64,000 nt of DNA from NCBI GenBank assembly GCA_913060975.1, contig CAJXVC010000006.1:62001-126000 (forward strand), in the 5' to 3' direction. Made by a program: the position numbers and the translations under genes. The DNA is from an uncultured Gammaproteobacteria bacterium (GTDB lineage Bacteria > Pseudomonadota > Gammaproteobacteria > Pseudomonadales > Pseudohongiellaceae). A model generated the notes under the pieces. The model was given only the letters and a program-made list of their open reading frames with translations. It was not told where the DNA came from and did no database searches. Below are positions 55,825 through 63,476 of the stretch, piece by piece. Within the stretch, counting starts at the first letter, position 1, and the number at the start of each line of letters is the position of its first letter.

Positions 55825-56043
55825 ATGCGTAAGTTTTTAATAAGAACAATTGACCGTATCACCAATCATCCCTGGATAAATCTTTCGTTTGGTCTGCTCT
55901 TGTTGGTCAGCGGTTTACACGAAACGTTTACTGATATCGATCAGGGATTTGCCCTCAAAGCTCACCATGGTGTGGTATTGATGGGAGTAGCACATAGCTT
56001 CAGAAGTCTGTCGATGATACTGAAAGGGTTGAGAATGAAGTAG
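55825..56043 (+). CDS. small membrane protein, unknown function
   Basis: 72 residues. A basic/hydrophobic N-terminus (MRKFLIRTIDRITNHPWIN) leads to a hydrophobic segment (about 20-33) and, after a polar loop (HETFTDIDQGFALKAHH), a second shorter one (about 49-62). No family is recognised. It is between the P450 and the flavoprotein genes on the same strand and may be part of their transcription unit. Confidence 0.6.
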   Translation: MRKFLIRTIDRITNHPWINLSFGLLLLVSGLHETFTDIDQGFALKAHHGVVLMGVAHSFRSLSMILKGLRMK

Positions 56044-56294
56044 TTGCTGTCAGCAAACGATGGGCGAGTGACCTTTTCTATCAAATCCTGTGGTTTCTTG
56101 GTGGCGCCGATAGACAAACAACGGTTGCATGGAATTTCCACTGCTAATCGCTGCTATTGCTGGCCTCGGCCCTGTCAGCTTGCAATGAATCCGGCGTCCG
56201 CAATCCACGAAACAAACTAATTGGCTGGTAAAAAACAGTACCAGCAAGAATCCTGTGCTGGTCATGGCAGGTTGAGACGAAAGTAGTAGTGAGA

Positions 56295-57803
56295 ATGGAA
56301 TATCAGGAAGAATTCGATGTAGTGGTTGTCGGTTTCGGGGCTGCCGGAGCCAATGCGGCAATCGCCGCCCATGATGCTGGTGCCCGCGTATTATTGCTCG
56401 AAAAACTGGCAGCGGGCGGTGGCAATAGCGCCCTTTGCGCCGAAGCCATGACCATCCCCAGAGACGTAGAAGGGGCTGTCGAATACTACCGCAATTTGTC
56501 GTTTGGCACCGTCGATGAGGAGATGGTTCGTGCGTTTGCAGAAGCGATGGCCGGAATTCCGGAATTGCTGCAACGCCTCGACATTCCTTATGAACAAACA
56601 CCAAGGCGTTACCCTTTTTATCGAGAGTTTACCAGCGGTGGATTCGATCAGTTCGGTGTTCATCTCAATGGCGCGCGAGGGTTTCAGTTGCTTGAGCAGC
56701 GCGTCAAAGAGCGCGACATTGAGATTCGATATAACGTGTCTGCTACCAGCCTGATTCAGCGCCCGGGCAGCAGAGAAGTGATGGGATTAAAAGTTGGTTG
56801 CCAGGACAAACATCACGAAATTTCTATTCGTGCCAACAGGGCTGTAATCCTGACTTGTGGTGGCTATGAATATGATTCGCAGATGCTGGCTAATCATAAT
56901 TTCCCTGGCGTGACTGACTATATTTTCCCCTGGGGTACACCCGGCAATACTGGAGACGGGGTCAGGATGGTCACTGCAGCTGGAGCGGCTCTGTGGCATA
57001 TGGCATCAATTGAATGGGGCAGAATTTGTGCGTGCACGCCATCTCGAGAGTTTGGTACCGTAATTGGGTATTACGAACTCGCCCGCTTGATGGCCGAAAA
57101 AAATTATTTGTTTGTTAACAGCGCCGGTACCAGATTCATGGCAGAAGACACTCGGCTTACCCATAGAAAAGAAGACATGGAGTTTTTGGAATTCGACCAG
57201 TCCACGGGCCGGCACATCAATCTGCCTGCCTTTATGATCTTTGATGAGCGCACACGTGTGGCGGCAACGGAAAAAGCCATTGCTGACAACAATGAACGCC
57301 GCAAAGTGCTTGTAGGCTACGCCGATGCTACTGGCCTGTATGACTGGAGTGTGAGCTACGAAAAGGAAATCGCCAACGGCTGGATCATTCGCGCCGACTC
57401 TTTGGCAGAATTGGCGAATAAACTTGGCATCGATGAAAGCGGATTGCAAGCTACTCTGGTCCGCTATAACGAGGGTTGCGCGCACCAACTTGATCCGGAT
57501 TTTGGACGAAACGCAAATGGCATGGAGCCAGTACACAGTCCGCCTTATTATGGCGTTGAGTTGGGACTATCGTTGGTAAATACTCAGGGCGGGCCGAAAC
57601 GCAATGCGGCGAGTCAGGTACTCGACTACCGCGATCAACCAATCCCCAGGCTTTACGCTGCAGGTGAGTTAGGGTCATTCTTCGGGTTTCTGTATCAGGG
57701 TGGCAGCAATTATCCAGAGGCCTGGGCCTTTGGGCAGATTGCCGGGCAGAATGCAGCAGCAGAAACACCGCTTACAAGGGCAGGTTCACAGTGTCTTGTC
57801 TAA
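56295..57803 (+). CDS. FAD-dependent oxidoreductase (fumarate reductase/KstD flavoprotein family)
   Basis: 502 residues from the ATG at 56295 (a GTG six bases upstream is possible). N-terminal FDVVVVGFGAAGANAAIAAHDAGARVLLLEK is the FAD-binding beta-alpha-beta unit. GGYEYD, GNTGDGVRM and the C-terminal AAGELGSFFGFLYQGGSNYPEAWAFGQIAGQNAA are typical of the fumarate reductase/3-ketosteroid-delta-1-dehydrogenase group. It probably dehydrogenates or reduces an activated alkene; steroid-like or aromatic-ring substrates are possible. It follows the P450 and the small membrane protein. Confidence 0.87.
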   Translation: MEYQEEFDVVVVGFGAAGANAAIAAHDAGARVLLLEKLAAGGGNSALCAEAMTIPRDVEGAVEYYRNLSFGTVDEEMVRAFAEAMAGIPELLQRLDIPYEQTPRRYPFYREFTSGGFDQFGVHLNGARGFQLLEQRVKERDIEIRYNVSATSLIQRPGSREVMGLKVGCQDKHHEISIRANRAVILTCGGYEYDSQMLANHNFPGVTDYIFPWGTPGNTGDGVRMVTAAGAALWHMASIEWGRICACTPSREFGTVIGYYELARLMAEKNYLFVNSAGTRFMAEDTRLTHRKEDMEFLEFDQSTGRHINLPAFMIFDERTRVAATEKAIADNNERRKVLVGYADATGLYDWSVSYEKEIANGWIIRADSLAELANKLGIDESGLQATLVRYNEGCAHQLDPDFGRNANGMEPVHSPPYYGVELGLSLVNTQGGPKRNAASQVLDYRDQPIPRLYAAGELGSFFGFLYQGGSNYPEAWAFGQIAGQNAAAETPLTRAGSQCLV

Positions 57804-59006
57804 ACTTTCTAATTCACTCAGAGCACTGCGCAAGCGTGGCGGGTTGACCGTTCTCAGTTCGATGGATTCACAGCCCTGAAACTGCGCGAACTTGCGCAGT
57901 GCAGCCGAGAATGCCTTGGCAAGCTCATTGTCATCGAATGGGTGAGGCTCAACATGCAAATTCTTGATTTCCATTACGGCAGTCTTGCGATGCGCTTTGC
58001 AGTCCATCCGACCAATAAACTTGTCCCGGTAGAGTAGGGGTAAACTGAAATAACCAAACTGGCGCCTGGCTTCTGGCAAATAGCACTCCAGTTGATAATT
58101 GAAATTGAACAGTGTCTTCAGGCGTTCACGTTGAATAACACTATTATCGAAAGGTGACAGAATCAGCAGACGATCTTTAACGCGCGGTAGAGGTTTATCC
58201 AGCGTGCCAGTCTTACATAAGTACACAGCGTTGTTGTCCAGGCGAACTCGCTCCAGCTCACCCGCATCGATTCTGGCATTCACCAATGCTTTGGTGGCGT
58301 TGCGAAGTTCAGCGCCTCGGCGCAGGTAGGTAATGCCTTTTAGAGAGACGAAGGCCGAGCTGCGTAATTGTTGGTCCAGTAGATACGCGGCAAGCTCCTC
58401 AGTGTCAGGAGTTGTGGTGTCGACGTTGGCTGGTAGAACTCGCTCAGTGAGATCGTAAGATTTTTGGAAGCCTTCCCGGTCACAGATCATGAGGTCACCG
58501 CGCATATAGAGCTGTTCGATCGCCTTTTTTGCCGGCTTCCAATCCCACCAGCCCGACCCCTTGCTGCGACTTTGCTCCAAATCGCGCGATTTTAATGGGC
58601 CGTCCGCACGTATGCGCGCCAGCAGCTCCTGCATCAGTTTTTGGTCAGGCTTTTTGTACCAATGAACTTGCCCGGCCTTGATCGCCTGCTTGTAGGGCAA
58701 AGAAAAACGAAAGTCTTCCATAGGCAGAAAGGCAGCAGCGTGCGCCCAATACTCGAATATATCTTTACTATTCAGTAGTTGATTCGTCATCTTGGGCGTG
58801 AATTTGGGCACCCTGGCTTGCAAGACATGATGATGAGCTCTGGCAACCACAGAAATGGAGTCGATCTGCACATACCCCAGATGCTGAATCGCACGGCGCG
58901 TCCCATCCAGGCCACTCCCAAAAGGGCGTTCGTGTAGTAAGCCCTGCGCGGCAAGGCACAGACGCCGAATGCGGCGAGAGGCGTTTTTGGTGTTAGCTTC
59001 CAACAT
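57786..59006 (-). CDS. YcaQ/AlkX-type winged-helix DNA glycosylase
   Basis: 406 residues of the HTH_42 family (formerly DUF1006). The catalytic-type QxD motif lies in LGYVQIDSISVVARAHHHVL near residue 50; the DNA-binding winged helices cover the middle (SRSKGSGWWDWKPAKKAIEQLYMRGDLMI), and the C-terminus has ALRKFAQFQGCESIELR. Close relatives (E. coli YcaQ) excise interstrand cross-links and bulky N7-alkylpurines. QxD rather than QxQ places it with YcaQ, not AlkZ. It ends 18 bases inside the flavoprotein gene 3' end, convergently. Confidence 0.85.
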   Translation of the reverse strand: MLEANTKNASRRIRRLCLAAQGLLHERPFGSGLDGTRRAIQHLGYVQIDSISVVARAHHHVLQARVPKFTPKMTNQLLNSKDIFEYWAHAAAFLPMEDFRFSLPYKQAIKAGQVHWYKKPDQKLMQELLARIRADGPLKSRDLEQSRSKGSGWWDWKPAKKAIEQLYMRGDLMICDREGFQKSYDLTERVLPANVDTTTPDTEELAAYLLDQQLRSSAFVSLKGITYLRRGAELRNATKALVNARIDAGELERVRLDNNAVYLCKTGTLDKPLPRVKDRLLILSPFDNSVIQRERLKTLFNFNYQLECYLPEARRQFGYFSLPLLYRDKFIGRMDCKAHRKTAVMEIKNLHVEPHPFDDNELAKAFSAALRKFAQFQGCESIELRTVNPPRLRSALSELESLDKTL

Positions 59007-59376
59007 GGTGAGGCCAAGTATGGACGATAGTCGAATGATAGGGTAACTGATAACAAAAATGGATAGTGCGTAATTTTTCTGTTTTATTGGGGCCCTAAAG
59101 CTCTGCTAGGCCGTTAAAGCGGGGCTAGCCACCCAAGTAAACTGCTGTGTTTCTACTCTGACCCTATTTAATAGGCCTCACTAATTAGGCCCCATTTATA
59201 GGGTCTCACTAATTGAACCCTATGTATCCAGCAGTACGCTGGCACAAGCAGTCTTCTGGACGAGCTATGAACGGGGCATAGCGCTATTCACTTGCGAGAC
59301 TTACCATGTTCTATATACTGATTCGCCTATACCTGCCTTTTTATGCAATTGTTGTTTCTCAAAAGGGGACTATGTA
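59007..59376. repeat. intergenic region with GGGTCTCACTAATT-type repeats
   Basis: 370 bases without a gene. A TACTCTGACCC half-site at about 59155 resembles the GGGG(C/T)CAGAGTA family. The unit ATAGG(C/G)(C/T)TCACTAATT(A/G) occurs twice (about 59171-59190 and 59197-59215), with inverted AGGCC/GGCCCC and AGGGT/ACCCT pairs. A hairpin array seems possible. Confidence 0.45.
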
Positions 59377-59718
59377 ATGAAGAAAACTCTGCTTGGAATT
59401 GGAATTAGCCTGGTGCTGGCTGGCTCAGCAGCCTATGCGCAAGACGAAATGGATCACAAGGCCGAGGCTTTGTCTCACGCCGGTATGTCGAAGACTCATG
59501 CCGACATGGATCACGCGCCAGTGGCGCTGCAACACGCTCAGGTTGCCATGCAACACGCAAAGGCTGAACAGCCCGCGAGCGAAAGCGCCAAAATGCACAT
59601 GGATCAGGCGATTAGCCACCTGCAGATGGCGATCGATCATGCCGAGATGGGGCATGCCTCCGTTTCTGGCGGTCACACGGATCAGGCCATCGCTCATATG
59701 AACATGATCGAGCAGTAA
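59377..59718 (+). CDS. His-rich periplasmic metal-binding protein (SmbP-like)
   Basis: 113 residues with a signal peptide (cleavage near AYA|QDE, residue 21). The mature part is a helical repeat rich in His and Met (HADMDHAPVALQHAQVAMQHAKAE, MHMDQAISHLQMAIDHAEMGH), the pattern of the small metal-binding protein SmbP of Nitrosomonas, which binds several copper and other divalent ions. A role in periplasmic copper handling is likely. It is about 140 bases from the cytochrome c gene on the other strand, with a palindromic element between. Confidence 0.82.
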   Translation: MKKTLLGIGISLVLAGSAAYAQDEMDHKAEALSHAGMSKTHADMDHAPVALQHAQVAMQHAKAEQPASESAKMHMDQAISHLQMAIDHAEMGHASVSGGHTDQAIAHMNMIEQ

Positions 59719-59753
59719 CCCTACTGCTTGAATGTCGTGAATAAGTGCAGGGA

Positions 59754-59860
59754 GGGGACACTGATAACTTAATAACTTAAGCTATCCGAAAACACCTGCT
59801 AATTATTAGTATTCTTTGGCCGGGAGGATCCCGCTAAGTTATTAAGTTATCAGTGTCCCC
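59754..59860 (-). mobile_element. 107-base MITE/REP-like element, copy 3 (reverse orientation)
   Basis: Ends GGGGACACTGATAACTTAAT and TTAAGTTATCAGTGTCCCC are inverted copies. The interior AAGCTATCC...CACCTG is the reverse complement of the corresponding part of copy 2 (CAGGTGTGTGGATAGCTT), so this copy is in the opposite orientation. Its last base coincides with the stop codon of the cytochrome c gene. Confidence 0.87.
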
Positions 59861-60288
59861 TAATGCCCTGTAATCTGAATCTGGCGCAGTATATCGAGTT
59901 CCGCTTGCAGTTCAGTTGGGCCAGCAGGGAAGTTATTCGCCTGCAGAATATAACTCACCACATCAATATAGCTTTGGGGCGGCAGACTCTCAGGATTTTC
60001 CGAGGGCATTGTTTTCTGAATCGTGACAAAAAACTCCTCCAGTGACCGGCCTTCCCAGAGAAACATGAAGCTCATCCCCAGCAAGCTCGGCGCATTGCTG
60101 TTTCCTCTCAAGTCCGCCGCATGGCAAGATTCACAAGAAGCGCTATACACGCTAGCACCTCGAGCAGCTTGAGTGTCGCTAAAAACCCCGGCAGAGAGAG
60201 TTCCGGCTTCCTGTCCAAGCACAGCATTGGCTGACAAGATGAGTGTCATTGCAACAAAGCCAGTGGCAAGCGTACTCAGCAATTTCAT
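59860..60288 (-). CDS. periplasmic cytochrome c (mono-heme)
   Basis: 142 residues; signal peptide to about LGQ (residue 26). One heme site CESCH (residues 52-56), with a likely distal Met in TMPSENPESLPPQSY. The fold is like that of the small class I cytochromes c that take electrons from PQQ-dependent dehydrogenases. Its gene starts 4 bases after the end of the PQQ dehydrogenase gene, in one operon, so it is probably its electron acceptor. Confidence 0.9.
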   Translation of the reverse strand: MKLLSTLATGFVAMTLILSANAVLGQEAGTLSAGVFSDTQAARGASVYSASCESCHAADLRGNSNAPSLLGMSFMFLWEGRSLEEFFVTIQKTMPSENPESLPPQSYIDVVSYILQANNFPAGPTELQAELDILRQIQITGH

Positions 60289-60292
60289 GCAA

Positions 60293-62041
60293 CTACTCCG
60301 GTAATGCGAAAACGTGTATGGCGCTGCCGGTTCCAGGCCGGCTCAGCTCCGGCGCCAATTCTCTGGGCAATGAAGAAGACCAGCTTGCTCCGCTAATGCC
60401 CGTAGGAACAGCGACATATTGTTTGCCAGCAACACTGTAGCTGATGGGGAACCCCTGCGTAGACGTGGTCAGCCTCGACTGCCAGAGAACTTCGCCGTCA
60501 TCCGCAGCAAAGGCATAGAAATACCGGTCCCAGTCACCCGCAAAAACCAATCCGCCGGCAGTCGTTAGTGTTGCCGTATTGATAGGCGCTCTGGTCCGGA
60601 AACGCCATTTCACTTCACCGCCAGGGATATCTACTGCAAGTACCTCGCCGAGGTTGCCGTCCGAATCCGGATGAACATAGTTGTTTCTCCGTACCGGGCC
60701 TACTCCTCCTCCGCCCAGCACTCTTTCAGTGGGGCCGAATGTTGCCAATGCGCAATTCAATGTCATCGGTATATACACGGCGCTGGTCTGTGGGGAATAA
60801 GCCATAGAACGCCAGCTTTTAACACCTGAGGTACTGGGACACATATCTATCTGCTGACCGATGCGCTGAACCATGCCGTCGCGATAGGTTAATTCTCCCG
60901 TTACAGGGTCAAGGTTGACGATGTTCTGATAGCCGAGATCGGTTGCATTGATATAGTCGCCGGTTTCGCGATCCAATTGCCAGAGAATGCCCAGCTTGCC
61001 GATCTTGAATAGTGATTTTTCCCCATCGATATCCACGAGGATATTTTCGAACACGTCATCCATGTCATGGGATTCACCTGGAATATGCTGATAGAACCAG
61101 ACCATCTCTCCAGTGTCCGGGTTTAGCGCCAGTGTCGAGTTGGTGTACAGGGCTGCCTCATCGGTTCCCCTGACTGCCCGGGCCCAGGGTTTGGCTTGCG
61201 CGGTTCCCCAGTACACCAGATTTAATTCGGGATCAAAATTGCCGGCAACCCAGGCATCGCCGCCAGCCCTGAATTGTAGTGGCAAGTCTCCCCAGGTATC
61301 TCCGCCGGGCTCGCCGGGCCGGGCGATGGTTGCAGTGCGCCAGCGTTCCTCGCCAGTGCGTGGATCGTGACCAGTAATAAAACACACATCTTCCTTGTAT
61401 CTTGAACAACCGGTAATGCCGGTCACCAGAGTGCCGTTGGCCACTACAGGGCCTGCGGTATAGTGATAGCCTAATGCCGGATCGGCCACCTGGGTTTCCC
61501 AGAGCAACGCTCCAGTGCTCGCAGCAAGGGCGAGGATGCTGGCGTTCTCCGTTGCCGCAAACACGCGATCGCCATAGAGGGCGATGTTCTTTTGTACGCC
61601 TCTGCCGACGCCGGCGAAAGCGGTCGCTGGCATGGCCGCGCTGCGGCCAGTGGCAGAATCAGTAGAGGAAGTTTGCGGTGAAGGGCGATATTCCCAGATC
61701 AAATCGCCATTGGCAGCATCGAGCGCCACAATCACGCCGCGCGGTGCGGGCACAAACATGATGCCGTCATGCACCAGCGGTGCCGCCTGGACTGCGCCGG
61801 TATTATCCAGCGCCCAGGACCATTGCAATTGCAACTGCCCGACATTGCTGGCATCAATCTGATCCAGAGGACTATAGCCCCAGGCCCTGTTGTCACCGCG
61901 CCAGTTCAGCCATTCGCCCACAGGCATGTCATGTAACATTGCATCGGTGACCGGTGCATAGTCCTGCATCTGGGCAGTGGAGGCATTAATGCAGGCTGCC
62001 AGTAGCGTTGCGGTCAGCCAACGCGTGGGGGATTTTTGCAT
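60293..62041 (-). CDS. PQQ-dependent alcohol-type dehydrogenase
   Basis: 582 residues; signal peptide (to about STA|QMQ) and an eight-bladed propeller of tryptophan-docking repeats (GDLIWEYRPSP, GALLWETQVADP, GEMVWFYQHIPGESHDMDD, GEVLWQSRLTTSTQGFPISYSVAGKQYVAVPTG). The motif GDNLYTNSTLALN of the quinoprotein alcohol dehydrogenases appears as TDEAALYTNSTLALN, and GCSRYKEDVC may hold the disulfide or metal-loop cysteines. It oxidises an alcohol or aldehyde in the periplasm with PQQ and Ca or a lanthanide. There is no C-terminal heme domain; the separate cytochrome c takes its place. PQQ synthesis genes are not in the window. Confidence 0.88.
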   Translation of the reverse strand: MQKSPTRWLTATLLAACINASTAQMQDYAPVTDAMLHDMPVGEWLNWRGDNRAWGYSPLDQIDASNVGQLQLQWSWALDNTGAVQAAPLVHDGIMFVPAPRGVIVALDAANGDLIWEYRPSPQTSSTDSATGRSAAMPATAFAGVGRGVQKNIALYGDRVFAATENASILALAASTGALLWETQVADPALGYHYTAGPVVANGTLVTGITGCSRYKEDVCFITGHDPRTGEERWRTATIARPGEPGGDTWGDLPLQFRAGGDAWVAGNFDPELNLVYWGTAQAKPWARAVRGTDEAALYTNSTLALNPDTGEMVWFYQHIPGESHDMDDVFENILVDIDGEKSLFKIGKLGILWQLDRETGDYINATDLGYQNIVNLDPVTGELTYRDGMVQRIGQQIDMCPSTSGVKSWRSMAYSPQTSAVYIPMTLNCALATFGPTERVLGGGGVGPVRRNNYVHPDSDGNLGEVLAVDIPGGEVKWRFRTRAPINTATLTTAGGLVFAGDWDRYFYAFAADDGEVLWQSRLTTSTQGFPISYSVAGKQYVAVPTGISGASWSSSLPRELAPELSRPGTGSAIHVFALPE

Positions 62042-62328
62042 TCAGACAACCTCGTTATTATTGTTATTGCACAACTCGAAGTAGACAATGATTACTGTAC
62101 AACTTAACGAAGACGATTTCACTTTCAGTTAATACCAAGGGCAAAAGGAAATGGAACTGTATTCTGGCAGATATAGGTGGCGTTCAGGGAATTGCCAAAT
62201 TATGGTTAGATAGGCGTGGGTGTCCCCAGTAGTCCCCAGATTTCGACAAGATTTGAGTTGGATACGGCGTTAATACTTCCTATACTCATCTGAACATAAT
62301 AATCAGAAATCATTAAAAGGATTTTCCC

Positions 62329-63351
62329 ATGGCAAATTATGACGGCAGTCACCTTGGTTCGCATAAGTCTAAAAGTAGATCATTGATTCAAACTGCGGCA
62401 AACATGGTGGAACATTGCATTCTTGTTTCATCAAGAAACAAAAGAAATTCGATCCGCAGGTTAGAAGGTCGTGTATTAAACATTGCTCCCCACCGCCAAA
62501 TAGATACGCCATTTAAGGTCATTGGTGGCGGTTTTATCGAATCAAGCAATGCATCTTCCCAGATACGCGCCTACGTAGCGGAAAATGAACATGCTATTGT
62601 CATCTCCTTTCGCGGTTCAAAGGTGCAAGGCAACTTTTTAAAATCTGTAGATAACGCTCTGGTTGATGTAAATTTAAGACTTATTAGAGATACGAATTTC
62701 CCCGGAAAAGTACACCGTGGCTTTGTCAATGACTATAAAGTAATACAAAGCGAAATTCGCTCCCGCTTGGACAGCACAGACTTTATCAATACAGGCAAGC
62801 CTGTGTATGTTACCGGCTTCTCTCTTGGTGCTGGCCTGGCGTCGTTATGTGCTCTTGATTTAAAGATACGGTATAAATCCAAAATTAATATACACGCCTA
62901 TCTTTTTGCCCAGCCAGCGGCAGGTGATCATGATTTTTCCAGAGCATTTAGTCGAAAGTTAACTCATGTTTTCCGTTTTGCTCATGTAAAAGATGTTGTT
63001 TCACAAATACCCCATAGCCTAGTGTGCCAATACAAAGCGCCCGGTAACAAGCTTTTGGTATTTAACAATGCTGGCGACCAGGTTCATCACAATAAAATCA
63101 AGCTCCTTCTTAAAGCAAATCGCATAGGGGCACTTTCATCTATCTCCAGAACCCTGCGCAGAACCTTGTTATCAACAACCATTGCCAAGATGGTCGTTTC
63201 TTTTGCGAGCGTTCACAGTCCAGACCACTACAAGAAAAAACTGGTACGCCTACATCGAAACTATGCAGACAATATAAATTCAAATTCCAGTTTGTTACAG
63301 GCGGCTGAAAAGCAATATCAGGAATGTCAGCAACATTGTCTGGATATATAG
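62329..63351 (+). CDS. lipase class 3-family alpha/beta hydrolase
   Basis: 340 residues without a clear signal peptide. AENEHAIVISFRGSKVQGN (oxyanion region) and VYVTGFSLGAGLASLCALDL (nucleophile Ser in G-x-S-x-G) are the lipase-3 motifs, and a later Asp (KDVVSQIPH) and His (DQVHHNKIK or HSPDHY) complete the triad. It is Lys/Ile/Asn-rich and its codons are AT-rich compared with neighbouring genes, which may mean recent transfer. Substrate (triacylglycerol, phospholipid or other ester) unknown. AAGGA precedes the ATG. A palindromic element lies 38 bases beyond its stop. Confidence 0.85.
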   Translation: MANYDGSHLGSHKSKSRSLIQTAANMVEHCILVSSRNKRNSIRRLEGRVLNIAPHRQIDTPFKVIGGGFIESSNASSQIRAYVAENEHAIVISFRGSKVQGNFLKSVDNALVDVNLRLIRDTNFPGKVHRGFVNDYKVIQSEIRSRLDSTDFINTGKPVYVTGFSLGAGLASLCALDLKIRYKSKINIHAYLFAQPAAGDHDFSRAFSRKLTHVFRFAHVKDVVSQIPHSLVCQYKAPGNKLLVFNNAGDQVHHNKIKLLLKANRIGALSSISRTLRRTLLSTTIAKMVVSFASVHSPDHYKKKLVRLHRNYADNINSNSSLLQAAEKQYQECQQHCLDI

Positions 63352-63388
63352 TGCATTAGTATTCTAGCGATAGTTTTAAGGAAAGTAG

Positions 63389-63454
63389 GGGGCACAAATA
63401 GTTTAAGCAGCGCACTAACACAGGGGCTTAAGTTGTTAAGTTGTGAGTGTCCCC
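63389..63454. mobile_element. shortened MITE/REP-like element, copy 4
   Basis: GGGGCACAAATAGTTTAAG at the left and CTTAAGTTGTTAAGTTGTGAGTGTCCCC (ends only; interior shortened) at the right still pair as inverted ends. At 66 bases it has lost about 40 bases of the interior and has several base changes, so it is a decayed copy. It lies between the lipase stop and the enolase-family stop. Confidence 0.6.
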
Positions 63455-63476
63455 ATTGACCCATCCTGTCATGCAC

